DNA of 64,000 nt. Origin: Amarolinea sp964580725. Lineage in GTDB: Bacteria; Chloroflexota; Anaerolineae; SSC4; Amarolineaceae. The notes beneath the pieces were generated by a model. It was not told the DNA's origin. It made no database searches and was given only the letters and a program-made list of their open reading frames with translations. A program made the translations under genes and the position numbers. The stretch spans positions 1 to 64,000 of the forward strand of contig CAZOLV010000012.1 in assembly GCA_964580725.1 (NCBI GenBank), given 5' to 3'. Numbering within the stretch: the stretch's first letter is position 1; each line of letters opens with the position of its first letter. Below are positions 43,359 through 51,608 of the stretch, piece by piece.

Positions 43359-44161
43359 AGACACTCTATTTCGTTCAGATCAGCGATACGCACATTGGTC
43401 CCTCACGTTCCTACCGTCGCGCTGGCTACGCCTCGTGGCCCTGCACGCAGCGCGTCGTCGAGATCATCAACTCGATGCCGGTGCGCCCCGATTTTGTCAT
43501 TCACACCGGCGACGTGGTGACGCAGCCGCATCCCGCTTCCTACGCCCTGGCCGCCGCCACTCTCGGCCAGTTGACCGTGCCCACCTACTACGTCACCGGC
43601 AATCATGATACGGCGTTTGACATCCAACGCTGCCTGCCGATGGGGCCTCGCCAACCGGCCACGCCCGATCCCAACGTCTTGTCCTACGCCTTCGACATCA
43701 AAGGCTATCGCTGTCTGGTGCTCGAAGCGCGCGGTCCCGACGAGATTGACCCGCACGGCGTGCTTGCCGAGGCGCAGTTGGAATGGGTGGCGCGCGAAGT
43801 GGCCGGCGACGGGCCGCCGCTGGTCATCTTTACACATTTCCCCGCCCTACCGCTCAACTCGCCGTGGATGGATGCCAACATGCCGATTCTGAACGGCGAG
43901 GACCTGCATCGGCTGCTGGTCGGTGCGCGCACACGCGTGCGCGGCGTCTTCTACGGCCATGTGCACCAGAGTATGCAGATCGTACGCGACGGCGTGGTCT
44001 ACTGGGGGGTGGCCAGCACATTCTCGCAGTTTACCGCTTCGTCCGTGGACGATGCGCTCAGTTTCGATCCCGATTATCCGCCCGGTTTCAACTTCGTCAC
44101 GCTCTTGCCGCAACAAACGATTGTGCGCCAACATGCGTTTCGCTGTTCGGGCGGGACGTGA
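43337..44161 (+). CDS. Calcineurin-like metallophosphoesterase
   Basis: 274 residues from ATG 43337, chosen because GAAGGA lies 8 bases upstream. All five metal-binding motifs are present: DTHIG, GDVV, GNHDT, FTHFP and YGHVHQ. The arrangement is like cyclic-nucleotide phosphodiesterase (CpdA-like) and 3',5'-cAMP-type enzymes, but the substrate cannot be fixed. There is no signal peptide, so it is cytosolic. It overlaps the AlkZ-like gene, so the two are probably cotranslated. Confidence 0.9.
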   Translation: MVPAMPLETLYFVQISDTHIGPSRSYRRAGYASWPCTQRVVEIINSMPVRPDFVIHTGDVVTQPHPASYALAAATLGQLTVPTYYVTGNHDTAFDIQRCLPMGPRQPATPDPNVLSYAFDIKGYRCLVLEARGPDEIDPHGVLAEAQLEWVAREVAGDGPPLVIFTHFPALPLNSPWMDANMPILNGEDLHRLLVGARTRVRGVFYGHVHQSMQIVRDGVVYWGVASTFSQFTASSVDDALSFDPDYPPGFNFVTLLPQQTIVRQHAFRCSGGT

Positions 44162-44226
44162 GCGGCACCGTGGCTGCTGCCGGCGTAACGACAACGAGAA
44201 CTGGAATACCAACTGGAGGTGTCAAG

Positions 44227-45282
44227 ATGAAGGGGCGCAAGTGGTTCTGGTTGGCCGGCCTATGGGCGGCGATCGTGTTGGGCAGCTTGCTTTGGTTGGG
44301 CGCGACGGTCGCTTGGGTGCAGGCGGCGCCATCCCAACAGCCGCCGGCCGCGTTGATCGCCGGGGCGCAGCCGGCCGCGGCGACGCCGGCCGGCGCGATC
44401 ACCTACGTCGTGCGCCGGGGCGATACGCTCTCGGCCATTGGACGCCGCTTTGGCGTCTCTGTTGCGGCGCTGATGCGCGCCAATCACATCGTCAATCCTG
44501 ACCGCATCTACGCTGGCCAACGCTTGCTGATTCCGGTTGGCCCGGCGCCCACATCCACGCCGCGTCCGGTGCCCGTGACGCCCTGCCCCTGCGAGGCGAT
44601 CACGATTGTGCAGCCTGCGCCGGGGATCACGATCACTAGCCCCGTCACTGTGACCGGCATGGGCAGCGGCTTCGAGCAAAACCTGGGTGTGCGCATTCTT
44701 GATGCGACCGGTTTCGAGATCGGCAGCGGCAATGCCATGATCAGCGGTGAACTGGGCGCACGTGGTCCCTACACCGGTGTCGTGACGTTCACCATGCCCA
44801 TCAGCGCACAGCCGGGACGGATTCAGGTCTTCAGCGCCAGCCCTCGCGACGGCGCTTTCGAACATCTGACCTCCGTTTCGGTGCAACTGCCCGGCAGCGG
44901 GCTGGATGCGGCGCTGGAGCAGCTCAAAGCGGCGTTGGAAAAGCCTGATCTGGCGGCGGCGCGCCAGTTGCTTGGCCGGTCGTTCTTGCTCGGCCTCTAT
45001 CGCAGCGACAGTTTCCAAAGCGACGATCCGGCGCAAACCTTCACCTTGCTGCAGGCGTATGGCCTGGGCCAGGCGCCCATCCTGGTTGATTTTTCGGTGG
45101 ATGGCCGTAAGCTGCTGGAACAAAACGGCAGCCAGCCGCCGTCCGGCGTCGAGCACGTCGCTTTCAGCCGCGGGTGGGGAGAAGATGGCGCCTGGTTAGC
45201 CTTTCTGTTTATGGGCGTGCAACAGGGGCAGATGCGCTGGGTGGGTGCGCTCCTCGTCTCGCCCGAAGCGCGCGATTTTTGA
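44227..45282 (+). CDS. Secreted LysM-Gmad2 protein
   Basis: 351 residues from ATG 44227, with GGAGG about 9 bases upstream. An N-terminal signal/anchor (7-32) is followed by a LysM domain (about 58-102; YVVRRGDTLSAIGRRFGVSV) that binds peptidoglycan or chitin-like glycans. A Thr/Pro linker and a Gmad2-like Ig-fold domain (about 130-215; TITSPVTVTGMGSGFEQNLG) follow. The last ~130 residues form an unrecognised alpha/beta domain. It is probably a wall-bound structural or sensing protein. Confidence 0.85.
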   Translation: MKGRKWFWLAGLWAAIVLGSLLWLGATVAWVQAAPSQQPPAALIAGAQPAAATPAGAITYVVRRGDTLSAIGRRFGVSVAALMRANHIVNPDRIYAGQRLLIPVGPAPTSTPRPVPVTPCPCEAITIVQPAPGITITSPVTVTGMGSGFEQNLGVRILDATGFEIGSGNAMISGELGARGPYTGVVTFTMPISAQPGRIQVFSASPRDGAFEHLTSVSVQLPGSGLDAALEQLKAALEKPDLAAARQLLGRSFLLGLYRSDSFQSDDPAQTFTLLQAYGLGQAPILVDFSVDGRKLLEQNGSQPPSGVEHVAFSRGWGEDGAWLAFLFMGVQQGQMRWVGALLVSPEARDF

Positions 45283-45311
45283 CGTGCGGGCGCTCATCGC
45301 CAGGAGTGATC

Positions 45312-45617
45312 GTGACGCAGCCAGAATGTCGTCCAGAACAGCCCGAAATCGTCGTCGCCGAAAATCGCATCATCTGGTGCGTGGGGACGGCGCCCTGTCA
45401 AGTCGAAGCGACGCTTGGCGACAACCGGGTGCGGCTGACGGCGTTGGCCGCCACAGGCCGCGGCGTCGAACTGTTGGTGGAGGCGGAGGCGCCGTTCACG
45501 CTGGAGGTCGAGGCCGGTTTTTGTACCTTTTATGAATCGGCGCCCGCCGGCCGCACGATTTACCTGTTGACCACGCTCGACCGCACCGACGTCCAGGCGC
45601 CGGCCGAGACCGAATGA
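45312..45617 (+). CDS. Small hypothetical protein, beta-rich
   Basis: 101 residues from GTG 45312 (AGGAG 5 bases upstream; GTG 45306 is also possible). There is no signal peptide or TM helix. The sequence alternates short strands (IIWCVGTAPCQVEATLGDNR), and four cysteines are scattered through it (CRPEQ, IIWCV, APCQV, GFCTF). I do not recognise the family. It lies 29 bases after the LysM protein on the same strand and may be cotranscribed. Confidence 0.55.
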   Translation: MTQPECRPEQPEIVVAENRIIWCVGTAPCQVEATLGDNRVRLTALAATGRGVELLVEAEAPFTLEVEAGFCTFYESAPAGRTIYLLTTLDRTDVQAPAETE

Positions 45618-45658
45618 ATAAGCCGGCCGAATGAATTCGAGGCTGAAGGACCTCGGCG

Positions 45659-45716
45659 AGGCTTCGGCGAGGCTTCGGCGAGGCTTCGACAGGCTTCGAC
45701 AGGCTTCGACAGGCTC
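45659..45716. repeat. 11-bp tandem repeats after the small hypothetical gene
   Basis: About three AGGCTTCGGCG units followed by three AGGCTTCGACA units. They lie in the 284-base region before the CBS gene, which otherwise holds only a candidate promoter (45814-45842). Confidence 0.8.
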
Positions 45717-45813
45717 AGCCTGCGCCGGCCGGTATCGGGTGGGGCGAAATTGGCCCCACCACACGCGTCCAGTTCAGCATTCAGCCTTCCGCATTCCTAC
45801 CTGACCTGCATCA

Positions 45814-45842
45814 TTGGCGTTCATGCGATCATCCGTTACACT
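45814..45842 (+). promoter_or_regulatory. Candidate promoter of the CBS-domain gene
   Basis: TTGGCG (45814-45819), 17-base spacer, TACACT (45837-45842), 60 bases before ATG 45902. Each hexamer matches consensus at 4/6, with ideal spacing. Confidence 0.45.
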
Positions 45843-45901
45843 CAGACAACGACCCAAGCGCCGGACGCTTGCGGAGCTCCCAGGAAGAAACGAGGTAGAA
45901 C

Positions 45902-46315
45902 ATGTCGGCAAAACTTGTCAAAGATATCATGCACAGGGGCGTCATCGCCTGCCACCCAGGCACCGCGGTGACCGAAGTAGTGCGCGTGTTGGCCGATACC
46001 GAGGTGCACGCCATTGTGGTGACAGGGCCGGAAGGGCAGCTCGTCGGCATCATCTCGCATATGGACGTCATCCCACTGTACGGCCAGTCGCTGGAAGGGA
46101 AGACCGCCGCCGATATCATGACGCCCAACGTCGTTACGGCTGATCTTCAGACCCCCGTCGGTGACGCCGTGCGCATCATGGTAGACAAACGTATTCATCG
46201 CCTGGTCGTCACCGACGTCGCTGGGCAGTCGCCAACCGGTATCCTTTCGACCACTGACATCGTGCGCGAGATGCGCGGCTCGCGCTGGATGTGGTATTTC
46301 AGCCCCAATCCCTGA
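45902..46315 (+). CDS. CBS-domain-pair protein
   Basis: 137 residues made of two CBS domains (about 8-60 and 75-130), with the usual VKDIMHRGVIACHPGTAVTE opening and a SHMDVI/STTDIVREM repeat end. Such pairs bind adenine nucleotides (AMP, ATP or S-adenosylmethionine) and act as energy sensors on their own or with partners. GAGGTAG precedes the ATG. The next gene, folD, follows after 33 bases, so they may be cotranscribed. Confidence 0.9.
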   Translation: MSAKLVKDIMHRGVIACHPGTAVTEVVRVLADTEVHAIVVTGPEGQLVGIISHMDVIPLYGQSLEGKTAADIMTPNVVTADLQTPVGDAVRIMVDKRIHRLVVTDVAGQSPTGILSTTDIVREMRGSRWMWYFSPNP

Positions 46316-46348
46316 ACAACTCGAACGAAACAGAGGCGCAAGAATCAC

Positions 46349-47239
46349 ATGACAGCAAATCTCATAGATGGCAAGGCCGTCGCAGCCCGCATCCGGGCGC
46401 AGTTGGCCGCAGAAATTCCGACGCTGCGCCAGCAAGCGGGCCGGGCGCCCGGCCTGGCCACCGTCCTCGTTGGCGACAATCCGGCCTCACAGGCCTACGT
46501 CAGCTCCAAGCGCAAGGCCTGCGCCGAAATCGGCGTCGAATCGTTTGGCCATGAACTGCCTGCTTCCACCAGTCAAGCCGATTTGGAAGCAGTCGTGCGC
46601 ACTCTCAACGCCAATCCGGCGGTTGACGGCATTCTGGTGCAACTGCCGCTGCCCGCTGGCCTGGACGAAGAGGCCGTCCTCAGCGCCATCAGCCTGGACA
46701 AGGACGTTGACGGCTTCCACCCCATCAACATCGGGCGCCTGAACATGAAGGGACGCCCGCCCCTCTTCGTCCCCTGCACCCCCCTGGGCTGCCTGATGCT
46801 GCTGCTCGATGCCGGCGTCAAGCTCAGCGGCGCCGACGCCGTCGTCATCGGGCGCAGCAACATCGTCGGCATTCCCATGGCCGCTCTCCTGCGCAATCAT
46901 GACGCCACCGTCACCGTCTGTCACAGCCGCACGCGCGATTTGCCCGCCAAGGTGCGCCAGGCCGATGTGGTCGTAGCCGCCATCGGCCGCGCCGAGATGA
47001 TCCGCGCCGATTGGATCAAGCCAGGCGCCGTCGTCATTGACGTCGGCATCAACCGTGTGGAAGACGCCAGCAAGAAGCTCGGTTATCGGCTGGTGGGCGA
47101 TGTCGCCTTCGAGGAGGTCAAGGAGGTCGCCGGCGCCATCACCCCGGTGCCGGGCGGCGTCGGCCCCATGACCATCGCCATGCTGCTGCACAACACCGTC
47201 ACCGCCTTCAAGCGCAAGCTGGAGACCGTCACGGCATAA
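46349..47239 (+). CDS. folD: Methylene-THF dehydrogenase/methenyl-THF cyclohydrolase
   Basis: 296 residues, normal FolD length. It interconverts 5,10-methylene-THF and 10-formyl-THF via methenyl-THF, using NADP, and supplies one-carbon units for purine and formyl-Met synthesis. Tyr50 and Lys54 (AYVSSK) form the catalytic pair. DGILVQLPLP, GRSNIVGIP and TPVPGGVGPMTIAML are the family signatures. It is cytosolic. It ends 12 bases before an N gap, and the stop is intact. Confidence 0.97.
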   Translation: MTANLIDGKAVAARIRAQLAAEIPTLRQQAGRAPGLATVLVGDNPASQAYVSSKRKACAEIGVESFGHELPASTSQADLEAVVRTLNANPAVDGILVQLPLPAGLDEEAVLSAISLDKDVDGFHPINIGRLNMKGRPPLFVPCTPLGCLMLLLDAGVKLSGADAVVIGRSNIVGIPMAALLRNHDATVTVCHSRTRDLPAKVRQADVVVAAIGRAEMIRADWIKPGAVVIDVGINRVEDASKKLGYRLVGDVAFEEVKEVAGAITPVPGGVGPMTIAMLLHNTVTAFKRKLETVTA

Positions 47240-47251
47240 TTGCCCCATCTG

Positions 47252-47429
47252 NNNNNNNNNNNNNNNNNNNNNNNNNNNNNNNNNNNNNNNNNNNNNNNNN
47301 NNNNNNNNNNNNNNNNNNNNNNNNNNNNNNNNNNNNNNNNNNNNNNNNNNNCGCGATGTGTGAATGATGCCTGCGCGATGTGTGAATGATGCCTGCGCGA
47401 TGTGTGAATGATGCCTGCGCGATGTGTGC
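47252..47429. repeat. N gap and 22-bp tandem repeat downstream of folD
   Basis: The N run spans 47252-47351. Right after it lie about 3.5 copies of a 22-bp unit (GCGCGATGTGTGAATGATGCCT) to 47429. The gap probably hides more copies. The two flanks do not share sequence, unlike the gaps at 4400 and 37460. Nothing else is visible in the 298-base folD-47538 spacer. Confidence 0.8.
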
Positions 47430-47537
47430 GCGCTGACCGCTGGCAAGCGTGGAGACTGTGCGCTTGTTCGGCTGACAGACCCGTAGGCTGACCATCTGAC
47501 AGACAAGACTAGACAAGACAAAAGAAGAGGACAACCA

Positions 47538-47975
47538 ATGGCTCGAGAACGCAGCGTCGAGGAGATTCAAATCCAGATCGGCGATATTCGCTACACCCTC
47601 TCTGGCGGCGCTTTTGCCGAGATGGTCGCCAAGGTCAAAGAAGTGCCCGGTCGCCGCTTTCGCTCGCTTCCCAACGACAAACATTGGGTGCTGCCGGGCA
47701 CACTCGACCAGATCGAGCCGGCCCTCAGCCCATTTCATCTGACGGCCGTCGGCAAGGCGCTCAAGGTCAGCCTGATGGAACCGACCAACATGCCGACCAC
47801 GCCCGATGATGCCCTGACGCTGTTGAACCAGGACCGCGCACTATTGGAACGCATCGCCCAAGACCTGCGCGACGTCGTCTCCCTTCTCGGCCGCAACCCG
47901 GATCACCTGGGGGGCGAGGAAAAAAAGCTCGTTATGCGCACCGCTCAGGCGCTGATGGGGTGGAAGGCGACCTGA
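47538..47975 (+). CDS. Conserved-looking hypothetical protein, 145 aa
   Basis: 145 residues with an AGAGG site before the ATG. There is no signal peptide or TM helix. The first ~75 residues have a compact alpha/beta pattern (VKEVPGRRFRSLPNDKHWVL) that faintly recalls HARP-like nucleic-acid-binding modules. The last part is helical (LLERIAQDLRDVVSLLGRNP). I do not assign a function. It ends 16 bases before the convergent radical-SAM gene's stop. Confidence 0.55.
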   Translation: MARERSVEEIQIQIGDIRYTLSGGAFAEMVAKVKEVPGRRFRSLPNDKHWVLPGTLDQIEPALSPFHLTAVGKALKVSLMEPTNMPTTPDDALTLLNQDRALLERIAQDLRDVVSLLGRNPDHLGGEEKKLVMRTAQALMGWKAT

Positions 47976-47991
47976 CCATCGCTGCGGGACG

Positions 47992-49167
47992 TCACCACGC
48001 CGGGCTGAGGCGCGCCTGGATTGGCGCATGCTGGCCGTTGAGCAAGACGAACGAGCCTGCCCGCTGCACATCTACACCCAATTTGCGCAACTGACCCAGG
48101 TCGTGCAGCGCGCCCTGGCGCCGGGCGCGCTCGATGCGCGCCAGGGTCTGCGGACCAATGCCCGGCACGCGCAGCAGATCACGCGGCGCGGCTTGATTCA
48201 CCTCCAGCGGGAACCACTCCGGGTGACGCTGCGCCCAGGCCAGCTTTGGATCGGTCTCCAACGGCAGGTTGCCGTTGTCATCGAAGGCCAGTTCTTCGAC
48301 GCCAAAGCCATAGTCGCGCAGCAGAAAATCGCTTTGATAGAGGCGGAATTCGCGCGCCGGCGCCGTCGGCTGCAAGCCCGCAAACGGCGTGTCGCGCACC
48401 GGGTGAAAGGCGCTATAATAGGCGCGCTGCAAGCCAACCTCGCGGTACAAGCGTTGACTGGCGTTCAACAGTTCCTGATCGCTCTCGCCCGCCGGGCCGA
48501 CGACGAACTGCGTCACCAGGCTAACGGGCGTCGCCCGCATCGGCGGCATCGCGTTGTCGCGCCCACTGCCCGCCCAACGCATCTGTCGAATCAGGCGGTG
48601 CGCCCGCCTGAGCGGCTCCACCAGACTCTCCTCGAACGTCTTCATTGGCGCCAGGCGGCTCAGATGCTGCGGCGTCGGCGCCTCCAGGTTGGTCGAGACG
48701 CGATTGGCCATCTGCACGGCGCGTTCGATCTGCGCCTCCTCCGTCCCAGGCAGCAGTTTCAAGTGGACATAACCCTGATAGCCATATTTGCGCCGAATCA
48801 GCTCCACCGTCTGCAACATGCGATCCATCGAGCGCCGCGCGCCGATGATGCCTGAGCTGAGGAAGATACCCTCCACCAGGCCAGCGCGCTGCATCTGATC
48901 GAACGCGGCGGCCAGATCATCGGGGCTGAGGGTTTCACGGCGGAAGCTGCGACCGGCGCGGAAGGGGCAGTAGAAGCAGTTCTTCTCGCACGCGCTCGTT
49001 TGCAGAATCTTCAGAATGGGCTTGCGGCGCCCGCCTGCATGGAGCAGCGCGATAGACTTGTGCAGGTCAGGCCGCGACGCCGGCCGCGGCGCCGGTTCGC
49101 CCGCCTCCAAACAGGCCTCGAACTGCGCCGCCTCTTCCAGTTGTTGTATCTTGGCGTGAATTTCCAT
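47992..49167 (-). CDS. Radical SAM protein with C-terminal helix-hairpin-helix
   Basis: 391 residues. The radical-SAM cluster motif is Cys60-X3-Cys64-X2-Cys67 (CEKNCFYCPF). The TIM-barrel follows, and the C-terminus carries a HhH DNA-binding fold (RDLLRVPGIGPQTLARIERA). This combination is typical of the putative DNA modification/repair radical-SAM family often found beside a UDG-like gene. No such gene is adjacent here. A GAGGGG site precedes the ATG. The promoter is near consensus and overlapped by LexA-type boxes, which supports a DNA-damage role. Confidence 0.85.
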   Translation of the reverse strand: MEIHAKIQQLEEAAQFEACLEAGEPAPRPASRPDLHKSIALLHAGGRRKPILKILQTSACEKNCFYCPFRAGRSFRRETLSPDDLAAAFDQMQRAGLVEGIFLSSGIIGARRSMDRMLQTVELIRRKYGYQGYVHLKLLPGTEEAQIERAVQMANRVSTNLEAPTPQHLSRLAPMKTFEESLVEPLRRAHRLIRQMRWAGSGRDNAMPPMRATPVSLVTQFVVGPAGESDQELLNASQRLYREVGLQRAYYSAFHPVRDTPFAGLQPTAPAREFRLYQSDFLLRDYGFGVEELAFDDNGNLPLETDPKLAWAQRHPEWFPLEVNQAAPRDLLRVPGIGPQTLARIERARRQGALHDLGQLRKLGVDVQRAGSFVLLNGQHAPIQARLSPAW

Positions 49168-49198
49168 TGTTTCAACCCCTCATGATCGCTGTATCCCT

Positions 49199-49227
49199 AT
49201 TATACCGAACAAATGTGCGTCTGGCAA
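49199..49227 (-). promoter_or_regulatory. Sigma70-type promoter of the radical-SAM gene
   Basis: On the minus strand TTGCCA (49222-49227), 17-base spacer, TATAAT (49199-49204). The -10 is perfect and the -35 matches 5/6. Transcription would start near 49191, 24 bases before the ATG. Confidence 0.7.
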
Positions 49228-49239
49228 GAACGTTTGTTC
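49207..49239. promoter_or_regulatory. Two LexA/SOS-type boxes over the radical-SAM promoter
   Basis: 49228-49239 reads GAACGTTTGTTC, a perfect GAAC-N4-GTTC SOS box, extended to CAAGAAC/GTTCTTG arms at 49225-49242. 49207-49218 reads GAACAAATGTGC, one base from the same pattern. The first abuts the -35; the second lies in the spacer of the promoter. This is the place where LexA would block transcription. The box consensus is that of Gram-positive and actinobacterial LexA; whether this organism's LexA uses it is not shown here. Confidence 0.6.
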
Positions 49240-49261
49240 TTGTTTTGCGCCACTTTGACCT

Positions 49262-49290
49262 TTGGCAATCTGCCTGAAATGCGGTAAACT
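49262..49290 (+). promoter_or_regulatory. Promoter of the polysaccharide-cluster first gene
   Basis: TTGGCA (49262-49267), 17-base spacer, TAAACT (49285-49290), 58 bases before ATG 49348. It is divergent from the radical-SAM promoter about 35 bases away. Confidence 0.5.
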
Positions 49291-49347
49291 GCGCCGCAGA
49301 CCGCACACTGGGCGGCCAATCTCTCTTTTTCTTTTTTGGAAAACGCC

Positions 49348-50214
49348 ATGCCTGCCATTTCGACGCCTCTGCGCCCCGCTGCCCTGCTCTTGCTGGCTTG
49401 CCTGTTACTCGGCGCCTGGCGGGTTGTCACGCGGGCGCCTGGCTGGCTGGCGCTCAACCAGGGCATGGCCGCCTGGCGTGATCAGCGCCTGACGCCCGCC
49501 GCCCTCGCCCTCACCCAGGCCACGCAGCGCCAACCCCTTGCCGGCCCCGCCTGGCGGGCGTTGGGGCGCCTGCTGCTGCAGCAGGACCAGCCGGCAGCCG
49601 CCCGCCAAGCCCTGCAGCAGGCCCTGGCCCGTCAGCCGCACGATCCCCTGACCCATCTCGAACTGGCGCGCAGCCTGGCCGGCCTCGGCGCCGATGCCCC
49701 GGCTCTGACGCACTATCGCCTGGCCGGCTGGCCAGCCTACGTCAGCCTGCGGCGCCAGGCGCAAAGTTTGCTGACCGCGAGTGACGCCGCACAGGCCGAC
49801 CGGCTGGCTGAGCAGGCCGCCGCCGTCATGCCCACCCGCCCCGAAGCCTTCTATCTCTGGGGCGAGACCCGTTGGGCGCAGGCCGATCATCCCGCCGCCG
49901 TCGCTCTCTGGCAGCGCGGCGTCGTCCTGGCGCAGTCGCCTGCGACCGCGCTCGATCTCTATTACCAGGGTCGCATCGCCCTGGCCCTGGGCGATCCAGC
50001 CGCCGTCGAGATCCTCAGGTCCGCCTGGCGCCTCGATCCCACCTTCCCCTGGACCGGGCTTTGGCTTGGCGAAGCCCTGCTGGCCGCTGGTCAGCCGGAC
50101 GCCGCTGCCGCCGTCTGGCAGCAACAGGTACAACGTTTCCCCGCCAACCCCTGGGCTGGCCGTCGCCTGCAAGAGTTGGCCGCCCGCCAGACGCCCAGCC
50201 CCTGGCGCCGCTGA
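49348..50214 (+). CDS. TPR-repeat protein with N-terminal membrane anchor
   Basis: 288 residues from ATG 49348 (TTG 49336 is open but not better supported). A TM helix lies at about 10-30, followed by about six tetratricopeptide-like repeats (ALALTQATQRQPLAGPAWRA, AARQALQQALARQPHDPLTH and similar to the end). TPR domains scaffold protein complexes. As the first gene of the surface-polysaccharide cluster, it may organise the membrane-associated assembly machinery. The precise partner is unknown. Confidence 0.75.
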   Translation: MPAISTPLRPAALLLLACLLLGAWRVVTRAPGWLALNQGMAAWRDQRLTPAALALTQATQRQPLAGPAWRALGRLLLQQDQPAAARQALQQALARQPHDPLTHLELARSLAGLGADAPALTHYRLAGWPAYVSLRRQAQSLLTASDAAQADRLAEQAAAVMPTRPEAFYLWGETRWAQADHPAAVALWQRGVVLAQSPATALDLYYQGRIALALGDPAAVEILRSAWRLDPTFPWTGLWLGEALLAAGQPDAAAAVWQQQVQRFPANPWAGRRLQELAARQTPSPWRR

Positions 50215-50256
50215 TCGTTGTTTCTGATCGTCGCTGATCTTGGATATCACAAACGC

Positions 50257-51084
50257 ATGGATTCGACCGTCTCGCGTTCGCACAAATTGCTCGTCATTGT
50301 GCCCGCCTACCAGGAAGAGGCCTCCATTGCGCATGTCGTCGGCGCCGTCATCGCTGCTCATGCCGGCAACGCCGCCCGCCAGTTGCCGGCCGCCGACGTC
50401 CTGGTCATTGACGACGGCTCCTGCGATCAAACCGCCGCCCAGGCGCAGGCCGCCGGGGCCATCGTCCTGCGCCTGCCCTTCAACCTCGGCATTGGCGGCG
50501 CCGTACAGGCCGGCTTCCAATTTGCCGCCCACTACGGCTACGGTTTCACCGGACGCGTCGATGGCGATGGTCAGCACAACCCCGCCGATCTGCACACCCT
50601 GCTCATGCCGGTTTTGCAAGGACGCGCCGATGTCGCCATTGGCACGCGCTTTGCCAGCCGCTCCCTTCTGAACGCCAGCCAGGCGCCCGCACCCACCGCT
50701 GCGCCGCCCGCCCCCCACCACTGGGTGCCCGTCAGTCGTCGCCTGGGCATCCGCATCTTCGCCTGGCTCGTCGCTCTGCTGACCGGACAGGCCGTCACCG
50801 ATCCAACGTCAGGCCTGCAGGTCGCCAACCGCCGCGCCATCGAGTTTCTCGCCCGCTTCTACCCGCAGGACTACCCTGAAATCGAAGCCCGCATCCTCCT
50901 GCACCGCGCCGGCCTGCGCGTCGTCGAGCTTCCCGTCGTCATGGCCCCGCGCCGCGGCGGCGTCTCTTCCATCAATCACTGGCGCGGCGCCTACTACATG
51001 GTCAAAGTGACCCTGGCCGTGCTCATCGCCGCCGTCAAGCAGATCCCCACCCTGACCCCCCATCGCCCAGAGAATCCCCCCTGA
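50257..51084 (+). CDS. Family 2 glycosyltransferase (DPM/polyprenol-glycan type)
   Basis: 275 residues from ATG 50257 (TTG 50218 possible). The GT-A fold has VIDDGSCDQT near residue 50 and the metal-binding RVDGDGQHNP; a TSGLQVANRR segment and a hydrophobic C-terminal part follow. This pattern fits dolichol/undecaprenyl-phosphate-glycosyltransferase-like enzymes that load a sugar on a lipid carrier. A DUF2304 gene follows directly, a usual neighbour. Confidence 0.85.
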   Translation: MDSTVSRSHKLLVIVPAYQEEASIAHVVGAVIAAHAGNAARQLPAADVLVIDDGSCDQTAAQAQAAGAIVLRLPFNLGIGGAVQAGFQFAAHYGYGFTGRVDGDGQHNPADLHTLLMPVLQGRADVAIGTRFASRSLLNASQAPAPTAAPPAPHHWVPVSRRLGIRIFAWLVALLTGQAVTDPTSGLQVANRRAIEFLARFYPQDYPEIEARILLHRAGLRVVELPVVMAPRRGGVSSINHWRGAYYMVKVTLAVLIAAVKQIPTLTPHRPENPP

Positions 51085-51107
51085 AATCAAAACCCACCCC
51101 GCCGCCA

Positions 51108-51160
51108 CCCTCCCGAAATCGGGGGGGCCAGGGGGCCACCCTCCCGAAATCTGGGGGGTG
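51108..51160. repeat. Dispersed palindromic GC repeat, two copies
   Basis: CCCTCCCGAAATCGGGGGGG (51108-51127), then CCAGGGGGCCA and a second CCCTCCCGAAATCTGGGGGG copy (to 51158), between the glycosyltransferase and DUF2304 genes. The GGCCAGGGGG tail matches the unit of the 37374-37730 array. Confidence 0.75.
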
Positions 51161-51182
51161 CAACCAGAAAGGACACTGCACG

Positions 51183-51608
51183 ATGCCGCAACCGCTCTTG
51201 AAACTCATCGCCGTCACCGTCAGCTTCGCCTGGCTTGGGCTGATCGTCGAGCTTGTGCGCCGTGGACGGCTGCGCGAGGATCATGCCCTCTTCTGGCTGG
51301 TCGCCGGCGTCGTTCTCCTCTTCCTCTCCCTCTTCGGCGGAACGCTGCGTACCCTCGCCGCTGCCATCGGCGTCGTCTACGCCCCCTCCCTCCTTTTTGG
51401 CGTTGGACTATTCTTTGTCCTCGTCGTCCTGCTCTTCCAGGGCATCGCCCTCTCTCGTCTGCAGGCGCAGAACAAAGAACTGGCGCAGCATATCGCCCTC
51501 TTGGAACATGGGGCGCGCTGGCGCATGCCGCCTCTCATTCCTGCTGACGCCATGACCCCTGCCGACCTGACCCCCGTTGCCTCCGATCCCGTTGGACTGG
51601 CGACATGA
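51183..51608 (+). CDS. DUF2304 family membrane protein
   Basis: 141 residues with three hydrophobic helices (about 5-25, 36-53, 60-88) and a coiled-coil-like tail (ALSRLQAQNKELAQHIALLE). This is the DUF2304 pattern; the family regularly follows GT2 glycosyltransferases in polysaccharide clusters and may anchor or modulate them. AAAGG lies 10 bases before the ATG. Its stop overlaps the next gene by 4 bases (ATGA). Confidence 0.8.
   Translation: MPQPLLKLIAVTVSFAWLGLIVELVRRGRLREDHALFWLVAGVVLLFLSLFGGTLRTLAAAIGVVYAPSLLFGVGLFFVLVVLLFQGIALSRLQAQNKELAQHIALLEHGARWRMPPLIPADAMTPADLTPVASDPVGLAT

Noticed and set aside
47252..47351. Gap after folD as another identical-flank join
   Set aside because: The flanking bases do not share sequence (TGCCCCATCTG before, CGCGATGTG after), so unlike 4400 and 37460 there is no sign of overlapping contigs.
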